This document shows positions 35,998-47,500 of a stretch of 64,000 nucleotides of DNA, one piece after another (within the stretch, counting starts at the first letter, position 1; the number at the start of each line of letters is the position of its first letter). Origin of the DNA: Porogramme epimiltina (Eukaryota; Basidiomycota; Agaricomycetes; Polyporales; Polyporaceae); the NCBI GenBank assembly GCA_900155495.1, contig FTLJ01000051.1, forward strand, positions 62,001-126,000, in the 5' to 3' direction. The translations under genes and the position numbers were made by a program. The notes under the pieces were generated by a model. The model did not search any database and had not been told where the DNA came from. It was given only the letters and a program-made list of their open reading frames with translations.

Positions 35998-37006
35998 CTA
36001 CTTGCTGGAAGTAGGGAGCCCCGCACTGCCGATGCCCATTTCAACGACGAACCTTTCCCTCCCAAGCCTCCGCATCTCATCGACGACCTCGCCCACTTTC
36101 TCGAACTCCTTCCACTCCCCGCGCCGTGTCGGGCGCTGTCCGCCCGTCCTCTTCGAACCCCCGTCCCCATCGTCGCCCGGGAGGGCCTCGACGAACCGTA
36201 GGCGCAGGGCGAGCCACTGCATACCGCGCACGCGCGCGACGAAGTCTTCGACGGCGGCGCGGTGAGCCCCCTCGACGTAGATGACGCCCGGATGGCCGAC
36301 CTTGGCGAAGCCCACGAGCGCGAGCTCATGTGCCCACTGCGCGAGCAGGCGCCGCTTGGTCGGGCTCTTGAGGTGGTGCGTGACGAAGAGGGCGTGCCAG
36401 GGTGCTGTGTCCGCGGGTGCGGCGGCGGCGGCGTCAGGGTCTGAGGCGAGCGAGGCCTCGGCGGATGGTGGGGGTGCCTGTGAGGCCTCGAGCGCGGCGT
36501 GCAGTTGGGGGAGGAGGTGCGCGGAGAGCGCCTCGTATAGTGGATATCTGCAGGGATGCGACGATGTTTAGATGGCGTGAGGCGCGGCGGATGCTAGGGG
36601 AGTGCGCGCACTCACTGCCGCTGCCTTCCTCGACGCCCGCCCGGGCCTCCTCCACCGCAGCGTGCCAGCGCTCCTGCTCGGCGCGCCCGAGGCCGTCGCC
36701 CTTGACCGAGACGGCCGCGCGCACCCGTTCCTCCCCGCGGGCGGGGATCGCGCCGTAGTCGCGCGGGAGGACGACGTCGAACCAGGCCGCGCTCGACGCC
36801 TCGAGGCGGACCTGGAAGTGCGCGGGTGCTGTATTGTGCGCTGCCGGATCATCGAGGGCGGGGTCGTCCGGATCGAGCGCGTACGCGTCGAGGAGGGCGC
36901 GCCAGTGCGCGGCGTCGTCGGTGAAGAGGAGGAGCTCGCCGGGGAGGAGGGAGCACTGCAGGAGGTGGATCTCTTCGAGGGTCCTCCGGATGGTGGTAGG
37001 GGACAT
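35998..37006 (-). CDS. RWD domain plus DUF1115 protein (RWDD2-like)
   Basis: Exons in transcript order: 37006-36612 and 36547-35998 (945 nt, 314 aa). Unknown molecular role; RWD domains mediate protein-protein contacts, and DUF1115 is found with them in RWDD2 proteins. Seen: N-terminal RWD core (EEIHLLQCSLLPGELLLF and a Pro-rich FQVRLEASSAAWFDVVLP), then after the intron the DUF1115 region: LFVTHHLKSPTKRRLLAQWA, ALVGFAKVGHPGVIYVEGA, VRGMQWLALRLRFVE. The donor GTGCGC at 36611 was chosen over an overlapping GTGAGT because only the former keeps YPLYEALSAHLL in frame. The start at 37006 fits the RWD boundary; an ATG at 37072 adds 22 residues. Confidence 0.85.
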
Positions 37007-37394
37007 GGCTGCCCTGCGTGAAAGGTTTGGGTAAGCAGCGCTAGGCGAGCACGGTGCGCTCGGGAGGGTCATGGTACGACGCACTCCTTGTGCACATCAA
37101 GGATGGATTGACTTTACGCACTTCGTCTTAGGGTTTCGGGACACTGTTAGGGGTATTGTAGAGTTACGCAGGTGTAAGTAAATGCTATCACCCTTCAGAG
37201 CGTGCCTCATAGCTGGAGAGCGTAGGTCCCAGGATGACCTCAGGCGGGGAAAGTTCCCACGCGTGCTACTTTGTCAAGATCTAAACGAGATCTCGCTGTG
37301 CTCTGTTGCTGGTGACACACGCCCGGACATCGACTTCACCTCATCCACTTTCCACTAGCCCTGTATTACTGCTCTCACCTCGTCTGTCTCCGCG
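37007..37394. promoter_or_regulatory. Shared promoter region between divergent genes
   Basis: 388 bp separate the ATG of the RWD/DUF1115 gene (minus) from the ATG of the ankyrin gene (plus). No TATA box is evident on either strand and there is no supported coding frame. Confidence 0.4.
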
Positions 37395-38303
37395 ATGGCT
37401 ACCGATGGCGCTAGCAACAGTGCGTCATCCCTCGCCCATCCATGAGGAGTGAGATCTGACTTGTGGCCGTAGATGAGAGACTGCTCGCTGCGGCTCGGTC
37501 CGACAACGAGGACATGCTCCTTGAGGTTTTCGAAGAGGGGAACTTTGATATCAATGCCCAGGACGGGTACGAAGTCGCTCAATTGTGACGCTATTGCCTT
37601 ACGTTCAACATCCGCATTGCAGGCTAGGGAACACCGGTACGCTCATGCGCCCCCCATATCCATCCCATCCCCAAGATCACTGAGCGATGCTACGCTCTTC
37701 TTTGTCTCGGTCGTTGTTTGCCCCAATGTCCCACCTATCTAGCCCTTCACTATGCGTAAGTATGTCATCTCACTCTTCCCTGCTCCTCTCCCATAGCTCA
37801 CGAACACCGTGCTGCGCACTTCCCCTTGCAGTGCGTCCAACGGCTACCTCGAGATCCTTGAACATATTCTCGAGGCCGATGACTGCGACGTTGACCCACA
37901 GAATCGCATCGAGAAGGCGACTCCCCTCCACCTGTCTCTTCGGATAGAAGACCCTGAGCTCCGGCTCGCCGTCTTCTCCAGCTTGCTTGAGGCTGGTGCG
38001 GATACCAAGTGAGTTGTCCTTCTCTACTCATGTATCGAGTGGACCGTTCATGATTGACCTGTTGTGTGTGTACAGGATCAAAGACAAGAATGGGGAGACC
38101 GTCATTGACCTCGTTTCGCCTGAGGACACAGAGATCCGCACACTGTTGAGGAAATCGCAGGCACAGGCCAGTATCGCTCAGAGCGACGTTGCTAATGGTG
38201 CGCCCACCCTTGTGTTTTGGTTTGACTCATCCTAACTGCCACTACCCGTATAGACGATGATGACGATGAGGAGGGATCAGGCTCTGGATCGGACGATGAG
38301 TAA
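37395..38303 (+). CDS. Small ankyrin-repeat protein (164 aa)
   Basis: Seven exons: 37395-37419, 37473-37566, 37623-37636, 37743-37755, 37832-38008, 38076-38197, 38254-38303 (495 nt). Ankyrin repeats: ERLLAAARSDNEDMLLEVF; DINAQDGLGNTALHYAASNGY with EILEHILEADDCDVD (the consensus TALHYAA crosses three splice junctions); ATPLHLSLRIEDPELRLAVF; LLEAGADTKIKDKNGETVIDLV. The tail is acidic (DDDDDEEGSGSGSDDE). Size and acidic tail resemble small nuclear/cytosolic ankyrin chaperones such as yeast Yar1, but assignment to that family is inference. Two consecutive micro-exons of 14 and 13 nt are needed to rebuild the repeat; phases agree. Divergent from RWDD2-like, convergent with HTS1 (152 bp between stops). 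Confidence 0.85.
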
Positions 38304-38455
38304 CTTATCACACCACCATGTAGACATACAAGAATTCACGCATAACACCTCCTGGAGTGTAGAAGGAACACTGCATGACACTTGAGAGGGAATCAATCTA
38401 TATCTTTGTACACGAACAGATTATACTACGATGCTATTGTGCGCCCAATATCTAC

Positions 38456-40681
38456 CTACGCGATGAGCTTCCCAGTCGACCACTCTTTGAACGTCTGTGT
38501 GCCTTGAATCCACTGGATGAGCTCGGCTCGTCTGACCTTCGTGCCCTTGTCGTTCGACTCGATCTTGCGCTTCTGGCCATCGACGAGCTCCCACTTCTGC
38601 TCCTTGACCGTCACGAGCCCCTCCTTGAGCTCGTCCCCACCCAGGATGATCGCAAATGGTACTTCGTCCTTCTCTCCCGCCGCGAACTGCGCAGGGAGCT
38701 TCGGCTTCGCCTTGAAAAAGAAGTCCGTCTGTAGTAGAATGCCCTAGTTAGGCTCGTCCAAGACGAAGACAACAGTTACGCACCTTGATCCCCGCTTCCC
38801 GCAGCTCCCTCACGAGCGCAACACGTTCCGCGAGCAGCCCATCGCCTGCAGCCATGACGTACGCCATCGTCTCCTTGCTCCGCATGCCACGCGCGGCCCA
38901 CTTGGGCCACACGAGCGCGAAGATGCGGTCGAGCCCGATGCTCACGCCCACGCACGGCAGCCCCGGCGCCTTCTTGCCCTCACCCGCGGCCGCGGCGGTG
39001 AACATGCCTACGAGGTTGTCGTACCGTCCACCGGCGGCGATCGAGCCCACGCCGACCTGAGACTCGTCGACCTCCTCTTCCTCGTCTGCGTTCGCAGGCT
39101 TCTTCGCCTTCTTTTTTGATGGAGCGGGTGTCGGTGCGGGGGCGGAGGAAGAGGCCTCGGTGGACTTGAAGCCAGGAGGGGCGGACGCCTCGACGACGGC
39201 CTCGTAGATAATGCCGGTGTAGTAGTCGAGCCCGCGCGCGAGGGACATGTCGAATGAGAGCCTGTCGAGCACCTGGTACGCGGCAAGGTAGGTGAAGAGG
39301 AGAGTCATCTCCTCGATGCCCGTTTTTGCGTTCTTGTTCGCCATGAGTGCTGCGTCCGCCCGAAGCACCTCGAGCAGCTTAGCGCCGCCTGCCGATCCTG
39401 CTGTCAGTATATGCCCGTGCGATGGACGAACTAGGGGGCAAACAGACCTTTATGTTTGACGTATTCGCCGATTTTGTCCGCGACGGCAGTGTCGAGTCCC
39501 TTCTCCTCGGTCATCTCCTTCTTGACGTCTGCCCATGCCATCTTGTCCAGTTTATCGACTGCTGACGAGATGCTGCGGATCTTCTCTGACGGTACTCCGC
39601 AAACCTCAAATACGCCGTCAAGGATTTTGCGGTGGTTCATCTAGAGGGCGCTGTCATGAGCTTTCCGACACATCGGTGAAACAGAAGTACATGCCTTGAT
39701 GGTGAACTCGCCGACGTCTAGTTTGCTCAGAATTGTGCAGACCAGACTTATAATCTCCGCGTCGGGGATCATAGTGTCGAATGAGCCCGCAATATCAAAG
39801 TCCTGCCCGTCCACCTCAGCCCCTGCATTCCCTCCCGGACTAACATGCTACTCACCGCCTGCGAGAACTCGCGCATCCGGCCCTTGCTCATGACAGGGTT
39901 GTCTCGCCTATACACCTTCCCGACCTGCCAAAGCTTCGCCTGACTTGTGATCGCGCCAGCCATGGCGAGGTAGCGCGCGAGGGGGACGGTGTGATCGTAG
40001 CGGAGGGCGAGCTGCTCGCCGCCCTGGTCCATGAGGTCGAAGATGAGCTTCTGGTCCTCGCCGTACTTGCCGGTGAGGACCTCCTTGCGCTCGAACACGG
40101 GCGTGTCGAGCTGACTCCCGCCGAACGTCGTGAAGCACTCCTTGACGATCCGCTCGACGTGCTCCCTGCAGAACATCTCCCCCGGGCCATAGTCGCGCGT
40201 GCCCTGCGTCCGTGCGCGCAGCGGCGACAGGGGCGGCGGAGGCGGTAAGGGAGGAGAGATGGCGGCGCGGGGGCCTTGACGATGAGCTCGACGGCGGCGC
40301 ACACGCACGGGGCTCGGACGCGGGACGCACCTTGGCAGTCTTGAGGAGCATCCGCTCCTTCTTCTTCTCGGCCTTCGCGCCGCCCCCGCTCGCGGCGTGC
40401 TGCGCGAGCGCGAGGGCCCGCTTGAGCTCGCCGAGCTTCTTCTTCGCCTCCTCCACCGCGGGGCCCTCGCCCTGCGTCTTCCGGAGCTCATTCACGAGCG
40501 TGCTTTGCGCGGCGACCTCCGCCGCGAGCGCGTCGGTGTCTGGGGCCGGTGGTGCTGACGTGCTTGCCATCCGTCGCGAGTGTGTTGTGTGTAGGGAAAC
40601 GGAGCCGGCTGTGGGGGATGGAGAGAGAAATCTATACGATCGATGGAGGAGGAAGGCGCGGACGGACTGGGGCCGGAGCAT
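38456..40681 (-). CDS. HTS1: Histidyl-tRNA synthetase, cytosolic and mitochondrial
   Basis: Exons in transcript order: 40681-40331, 40203-39856, 39802-39695, 39640-39448, 39388-38784, 38728-38456 (1878 nt, 625 aa). Class II synthetase that charges tRNA-His. Seen: Arg/Ser-rich leader (residues 1-37) before a second in-frame ATG at 40570 ([11 protein letters not shown]); a WHEP helix ([12 protein letters not shown] to [11 protein letters not shown]); [10 protein letters not shown]; motif 1 ([17 protein letters not shown]); motif 2 ([14 protein letters not shown]); HisA motif [23 protein letters not shown]; motif 3 ([11 protein letters not shown]); and a C-terminal anticodon-binding domain. A low-complexity insert of about 45 residues (Pro/Ala/Ser then Lys and Glu runs) lies between the HisA motif and the AGGRYD block. 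The intron 39641-39694 has a GC donor (AAG-GCATGT). In yeast one gene supplies both compartments through two ATGs; the same is likely here. Confidence 0.96.
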
Positions 40682-40794
40682 GCGCGCAAATTCGGGCTGT
40701 GGCAGAGGTTTCTGCGTGTGACAGTGGGCCAGGAGCTGACTCGATCAGCGAGCGAATCACTATAGCCGCTCAGATATCTTGGACTCCTTCACCA
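40682..40794. promoter_or_regulatory. Very short bidirectional promoter
   Basis: Only 113 bp separate the upstream ATG of HTS1 (minus) from the ATG of kinase-like copy 1 (plus). Both promoters must lie here or within the opposing transcribed region. No clear TATA box. Confidence 0.4.
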
Positions 40795-41862
40795 ATGGAT
40801 CTGCCGCAGGCATCCTTTCGCGCCACCCTTAGGTTCCCCAGAGCAGGACTCAGCCATTGGACCAAAGATCGCATTGAGCAGGGCTCACTCAGACATGTCG
40901 AGGACTATGACGAACTTCGCGCCACCACCGCTGGCGTAACCGGAAACTTCGTCGTCACTGGCATCCTCGAAAAGTTTCCAACGTGGCGATCTTTCCATAA
41001 GGCAACGTACCGAGCATTACTTAAAGAAGAATCTGAGAAGGATACCCAGCGTGTAATCCTCAAGGTGGCATACGACGTGCTTGATATCAAGGATTTGAAG
41101 ACGGAAGTCGCCTTCTATGACAAGCATCTCAAAAGCCTCCAGGGCGAATATGTTCCCTTGAAAACTCATGGTTTATATGAAGATGACCAAGGACGCTATG
41201 CGGTTATGGTACTGGAGGACTGTGGTGACAGGACGGAGGTACCATTAGGGCATCAGCCAACTTATTTCATGTAAGTTGCCCGGGCTCCGCCGCATGTCGC
41301 GGAATGTTAGAAACAATCTGACCTGCTATATCTAAGATTTGCTGTTTACGACGCTCTAGCAGCTCTTCATAAAATAGGCATCAAGCATGGGGCCTTTGCG
41401 GAGCGCAATATCGTCGTACGCCCTACTAGTAACGGGGACGAGTACTATACACCAACAATCATCAATTTCACCAAGTCGTGTATACATTCTTGTCAGGCAG
41501 CAGACTGGATCATAGATCCGTATGCCATACGCCCCCTTCGTCCATCCAGGCGCGACTGTCTAGAACTCTACAGCGCCCGCTCTTATATAGACCTGTGGAT
41601 TCCAGGTGAGTAAAAACCTAGACTAGGCATAGGTACGAGGTCTAACATGCCGGACCTCTTGAAAGATTTCATATTCAGTCACCAACGAGAAACGCATCAC
41701 ACCGAAATGTCTAATGAGCGTTGCACTGACGGTGGCAAGGTATCCACCTCCGCCACGTACAATAAGGCACTGGAGAATGCGGAAGAAGTCGTAAAGCGTT
41801 TCCGGGAGCGGAAGCAGTCCAAGGAGACGGCACCCGTACGAATCACAGAATCTGATATCTAA
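40795..41862 (+). CDS. Kinase-like protein, copy 1 (predicted pseudokinase)
   Basis: Exons: 40795-41270, 41337-41605, 41666-41862 (942 nt, 313 aa). Member of a three-gene family in this window with a protein-kinase/aminoglycoside-phosphotransferase fold. Seen: RATTAGVTGNF, a VILKVAY strand that supplies the ATP-site lysine, AVMVLEDCGD (hinge), then IGIKHGAFAERNIVV where the catalytic loop HxDxxxxN has Ala178 instead of Asp, and TIINFTK where the metal-binding DFx Asp is Asn202. The paralogue at 54324-55383 keeps both aspartates (KHDDVAERN, IIDFEK). Catalysis is therefore unlikely. The last exon has exactly the same length (197 nt) as that of the paralogue, supporting the splice model; the acceptor at 41665 was chosen over a nearer AG because introns of 27 nt are not credible. 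Transcribed 113 bp head-to-head with HTS1. Confidence 0.75.
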
Positions 41863-42315
41863 TTCACCCAGGTTGTTCACATCAACACTACGCACACGAA
41901 TAAGAAGATTATCGCGTCAATTAGGGACGACGAAGAAATACAAGCAGAGTCCTGCTTTGTCTACTATGATCGGGTAGCGCTTTGTCAGGCGGGATGGGTA
42001 TAAATCGAATGCTCTAGCAAACGAAACCTTCGTGAATGTAGGATTGTAACCAAGTAGACAGATCGCAAGCCAGTCTTGGCCATATCCTCGCATTGCTCAA
42101 CAGGCAAGCAGGCAAACAGATGTTCGACGACATTTGCTCTGAGGGCTATATGTATTCTAGATCTAGCACTACTACAATATTTCTAAGATCGGGTATAGCA
42201 TCGTACTTTTGTCCTCGTCGAGCCGTCTACGTTAGTCGTCTATCCACGTTAGTCATGGTTCGTCAAGCATCGACGGCATCCAAGTCATCAATCATCGTAG
42301 CCACACCCTCGTTCC
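41863..42315. other. Convergent intergenic region
   Basis: About 450 bp between the stops of kinase-like copy 1 and the phosphotransferase gene. AT-richer, no supported coding frame. Confidence 0.5.
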
Positions 42316-44173
42316 TCACTGCTTCTTCCCATTCACATCCGATGCCGACACCCACTCGCCGGCCTTGTCCTTCTTGCGCACGGTGAAGCACGCGATTCCC
42401 AAGTAGTTTGTGATGTCGTCGATGACCAGGTAACAGAAGCGCGCATAGGAGAGGAACGACATGGCGAGCGTCACGTATACGAACAACGCGGTGCGCTGCA
42501 TCGTGCTTTGGATAAGCGGGGGGCTAACGGAGGAGTGTGCGTGTCAGGGGCTAGTCCGATGGGTCTATAAATTGGACGTACCGGTTGATGAGCAGGGGGA
42601 GGTTTGCGTCCACCGCGCCAACGATGCTCCAAATCCACATGGAGTCCCACCACGGGAAAGATTGCTTCGTGACGTGTGCGAGGATGATGCGCGACACCTG
42701 GTGTGCAAACTGCAAGCCCCACGAGCACAGGAAGGGGATGAAGAGCGCCGAGTGCAGAATTCTGGAGTCGTGGTGTGATGGCGAGGCCAGCCAGAAGATT
42801 TCAATGGCGACGGAGATGGGGAATGGAAGGAGCAGGAGCAGGGGGAAGAATGGGCCTTGTCTGTTCGCCACCCTCGCCCTGTATACGTTGTAGCAGCTGG
42901 GCGCACGTAAGCTACGAATGAAACACGGAGGTGTATTCGAGCTACTTACCTGGTCACGATGTTCAGAGCAAGAACAACACCTCCAAACACCATAGCGGCG
43001 TCATTCAGTCCTAGTCTAGGAATGTACTCTAGTACGATCGGATATCTGTCTAGTCGTGTAAAAGCAAGGAAGTCTTGATCCCAGAATCCGGGGCCTACGT
43101 AGCTGGATTTGAGTGCCGGACTAGCATTGTGAATAGAGCTGATACGCACCGAAAATACCAGTAATCAAGTACACCATAACGATAGTCAAGATGCCTTCTA
43201 CGGGCCCCGAGAAGTGACCGAGATAGAGCTGGCCTGCAGACATACCATGTTAGAGTCCCTACTGAATCCGGACCGAGGGGTCCACGCACCGGTGTGATAC
43301 TCCTCCCAAGTCGTCAAGTAGAAGTTGGCTAGCGTTGCGATCTGCGAGGAGACCGTCCACCACGATCTGCCGAGGTTTAGGGCACGCGCGCACAACACGA
43401 CTTCGAGCTACGCGACTCGCATGAGCCTCCCCGAGACGGCGTTTTTGGCGAGCATGCTCACAGTCGTGTTAAGAGCGTCGCACCCGTGGTCGAACATCTC
43501 CCCGAGGGGCCCAGCCATTCCCGTACGCCGCGCCTGCTTGCTGGATGCACAAACGCCAGAGACGAATGAGCACGCGACCAACCTGCGCCGGACATAACGC
43601 GCACGCACCCATCGATGGCGTCCAAGCTCTGGTACATGAACAGGCCTGCCGCCCATCTGCACGTCCATCAGCACCCCTGTGGCCGTATTCGCAGCTTGGG
43701 CGGTGATCAGACGTACGTGAAGTAGATCCACTGCGGCGGGCCGTCCGCGCCCTCGCTCTCCGTGAGGAACTTGGGATCGTAGTAGAGCAGCGTCGCAAAG
43801 TTCGTCAGGACGAGCGACAGCCCGAGGAGCGTGATCTATGGGACGTCGCGCGTCGTCCGCATGTCAGTGGCCGCCCGGTGACACTTTAGGGGTGTAGACA
43901 GCGAAGACGCACCGTATTGGGGGCGACGGACGTCGGCCAGAGCGTGACGAACCACGTCCAGAACGGCTGAAGCACATAGCGCGACACGAGCGACCTGGCA
44001 GCGGGGCGCGGTGCGGGGTGCGGGGATGGGGGACGGGGAAAGGCGGGGTGGGAGTGTCAGCGGGCCAAGCAAGAGGGGTACCGAAATAGAGCAGAGGCCG
44101 TGACGCACTTGTCGACACCCTTGTAGGCGTACTTCTTGAGGTTCTCAAGTGCGTGCTGCGGTATGTAGCCCAT
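42316..44173 (-). CDS. Choline/ethanolamine phosphotransferase
   Basis: Ten exons in transcript order: 44173-44109, 43994-43913, 43835-43717, 43656-43609, 43540-43462, 43407-43290, 43233-43150, 43094-42950, 42896-42582, 42505-42316 (1245 nt, 414 aa). Integral ER/Golgi membrane enzyme that transfers phosphocholine or phosphoethanolamine from its CDP form to diacylglycerol (Kennedy pathway; CPT1/EPT1 family). Seen: start MGYIPQHALENLKKYAYKGVD, APNTITLLGLSLV, and the CDP-alcohol phosphotransferase motif DGx2ARx8Gx3Dx3D rebuilt over an intron as [30 protein letters not shown], whose Asp residues bind metal. Several membrane helices follow, ending YLVIDDITNYLGIACFTVRKK. Choline versus ethanolamine preference cannot be told from sequence. 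An in-frame ATG 33 codons upstream (44272) gives residues unlike the family, so I start at 44173. Confidence 0.93.
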
Positions 44174-44571
44174 TCTCGTCCAGCGGAGCGGCTCCAAGCG
44201 TCGGAGAAGAGATGTACCAGGTGAGGAACAGAAGGCAGGGGACGAGGAACTTAAGCTCGGGTGGCCGGCCATGTAAATTCTCGATTTCGCGCTACGTCAC
44301 ACACACGTGCGTCGCGTCTGCGCTGGCACCGTCCCCCTAACCCTCCCCTCTCTCAGCGCACACAAGCAATCGGTGGGAAGGGTGACATATCGTGTAATAC
44401 ATTCCACGGCGCATTGGACGGGAGTACGGCATACAATATTATTATACACTACTCGCAACTCAACAGTATCATAAGAAACTCCTATCAGCCCCACACAAAG
44501 TAAGCAAGTCATGATGCGTCGATGACATACCGACAGTGGATACTCTCTAGTAGATGAAACAAACCATGTCC
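44174..44571. other. Intergenic region
   Basis: About 400 bp between the 3' end of transcription factor A and the start of the phosphotransferase gene, both on the minus strand. AT-rich in its right half; it must contain the phosphotransferase promoter and the 3' UTR of factor A. No other feature seen. Confidence 0.5.
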
Positions 44572-47500
44572 TCAGAACCCAAGCTGCTCGACGAACGCCT
44601 GCCAGGTGGCGTCCAACACGGGTGGCCCATTCCCATTGAGCTCAAAGCCGGCCGGCAGCCCGTTCGAGGCGGGTGTTGCCGCTGCCGGAGTCGACACCGA
44701 GCCAGGGGCTGGCCCCTGTCCGTTCATCCACACGTCCGGGCTCGCACCCTGACTGCTATTCCCCGTGCTCGGAGTCCCACCCAGCCCCGCCGACGAGACA
44801 GTCGCGGGCGTGGGGGGCACGATCCCGTACCCCGCCGTGCCGCCCACCCCGAAGTCAAAGTCGGGAAAGAGCGCGAAGTCCGCCTGCGCCGGGTCGAACG
44901 CGTCCGAGGGGAAGTCGACTGGGAACTGGATCTGCCCGAGGTCCACCGTGCCTGCACTGCCTGCCCCGGGCGCGACGTCGAATGCGCGCATATCCTGCAT
45001 GATCGTCGGGTGGATCATGTCTGGCTGCACGAGCGGCTCGCACACGTTGATGTTTCCGTTCGGGCCGCCGTGTCCGTTCTGCAGCGCGGTGGCCTTGCGT
45101 CGCTCGGCAGCGCAGGGGCGGTCGTGGTCATACGTAGGGTGTGGCGAGATGAGATGCGTCTTGCCGCCCAATCTGTCGAGTTCGTCGTGCATGCGGAGCG
45201 TGTCCTCTGATGCAGTCACTTTGTTGATCGCGTCGTGCGCTTGCTTGCGCATCCGCCGGACAACATCCTGGAAGAAGGCGTGAGAGGTGATCAGCAAACA
45301 GTTGACGAGACACTTACGACGTTGTTGGATGCGATCTGGCTGTTCTTCGCTGCCGCCTCCTCGAACAGGTCACACAGCTTGTCCAGTTCAGCCAACGAAG
45401 ACTTGGCCAAGTTAGTTGAAGGTGCCCGGATAACGAGCAGACACATCACAATCTATGTTTTCTCAAGTCAGTCGTATGTCCGTTTCCGATGAGGGCAAAC
45501 TGGAACGTACAGCAGCAGCGAGCGTGTACGACCATACTACACCCATCCGCCCAACTATCCCGGGCAAACACGCGAATGAGCACTTAGCCATGGCAATGAT
45601 CCGCCATGCTGAGCGGTAGATTGCCATGACAGACGGCCCGTAACGATGTTTCAAAGGATCGAGAGGCATGTCGTTGACGGCCTGGGAGAAGTAGGCCCGA
45701 TGGAGGTTCAACAGAGCTGAACGCAATGGTCTTTCAGCATAGCAAGCAAAAGTAACGTCGAAATGCACACACTTGTCTCTTTCAGCAACGTCCCCAAGAG
45801 CCGTTGCAGCATGGGAGTTTGCGAAACGTCCACCACCGGCGCATCCATGTTGTCGTACGTGACACGGAGGACTTCTGGCACAGGGAAATCGCGCACTCGT
45901 CGATCGAGTTCCATGACCTTCGCATAAGTTGGTGCCTTGGACGCGAAGGCGGTTAACATGATGGAGTGCAGTAGCTTGGTATACTGCCATGTCCACACAT
46001 GAACTATCAAGGAGCATGAGCGGTGGTCGAACGCCCAAGTGTATTACTCACACACGCAGTTCGAAGCCTTGTCGGTTTCAGCCCACCTGGGGTCAGGTCC
46101 TTTAGGTATCTCACAGTCCACATAGGCAAGGTTGATTGTAGGGGGTCTCCCAAATCCAAAACTCTGCAAGGTCTCGCATGAGCAAGACACTGAAGGAGGA
46201 GAGTAACACACGTACCAGCCAGGTGTCTTGGAGGAAGAGTTGCCAGAAGGTGCGATTGCGCTGAGCACTGGCTTCGGCATCCAAGCGCCATCTATCGCTG
46301 TTCATATCTGTGTCGAAAATAAGCAGCTAGCATGTACCCAGCACAATGAGATACATACGCAAGCCAATCTGAAGACAAGTGGTGAGGACAAACACACGAA
46401 AGTCACGAGCGATAAATCGGACGTACGCTATGACCCAACTTGACAGCATGGCCTATCACCATCCACGCCTTGTGGGACTGGGAGTGTGCGGGCTCACAAT
46501 CACTCATCTCCAAGTATTGGCTCATGTAGATCTATTCTGACGTTAAACCATATATGGAGAGAATATAGTGTGGAGCCCTCACCATAGTTTGGATCGCAGT
46601 CAGCGTGGTATCATGTGCAGGAGGAGCGTATCGCAACGCAAGCCGCGCAAGCAGATAATATTCGTGGGCTTCAACGGCATATGGTGGCGATTCCGGATCA
46701 AATAGAGTGCCCAATGCGAAGATCATCCACATGAGCGCAAGTTGGTGGGTCGTGGCGATGTCGCATCGGTGCCTGTGGGTCCATTAAGTTTCACCAAAGA
46801 ACCACGGAGGCGCTGGATGAACATACTTCCACGATTGATACGCAAGGGAGATGATTTCGTCGAGTACATATGACCTAGGCAGTGGGTACCAACTAAGGCG
46901 AATGGTTAGAGAAGGAATGAAGCACTCTGGAGTATGAAAGCTCACAGGAAGGTACCAAACTCCAGGAATCGCTCGGATAACGCACATGCTTTGGATAGTG
47001 GAGGTAATAATCCCAAGATTTGAGCACCGACGTCGATATTGAGGCAAGGCACATCCAGTTCCTTGTTGGCCTCGTCGACGAGCTCTTTTGAGAGCCGAGG
47101 ATATGCTACGGGTTCGCTTGCTTTGACACGCTCAGGAGCCTGCGGGAACACTTGGTGTCGTGTATGAAAACATTCCCGGAAGAACTTACGTGTATGAGGT
47201 ACTGAATGGGGATATGAGAAGAAGACTACAAGGCATGAGCATGGGAAACCATACCTCTGAGCGTGACGTCTGCCCAAAGAAACGCGTCTCGCCGCGCGGG
47301 CCGAGTGTTAACGTGCCTGTATGCAGTTTATAGGCATCTCATGCGAATTCACAGACAATGCATCATGACGTACCGAAGGCATCCAGTACGTCTTCTTCCT
47401 CGACAGTCAACGCTGGACCCTCGATAGATGCGTCTGTACGCGGTGAACTCGATGTCGACCCTGAAGCCCCGGAGGGGTCCGCGCCGTTTGTCGTCGTAGT

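Noticed and set aside
41606..41632. 27-nt intron in kinase-like copy 1
   Set aside because: Too short for the spliceosome; the 60-nt alternative gives a 197-nt last exon identical in length to that of the paralogue.
44174..44272. N-terminal extension of the phosphotransferase from the ATG at 44272
   Set aside because: The added 33 residues are Ser/Pro/Arg-rich and unlike the family, whose members begin near MGYIP.
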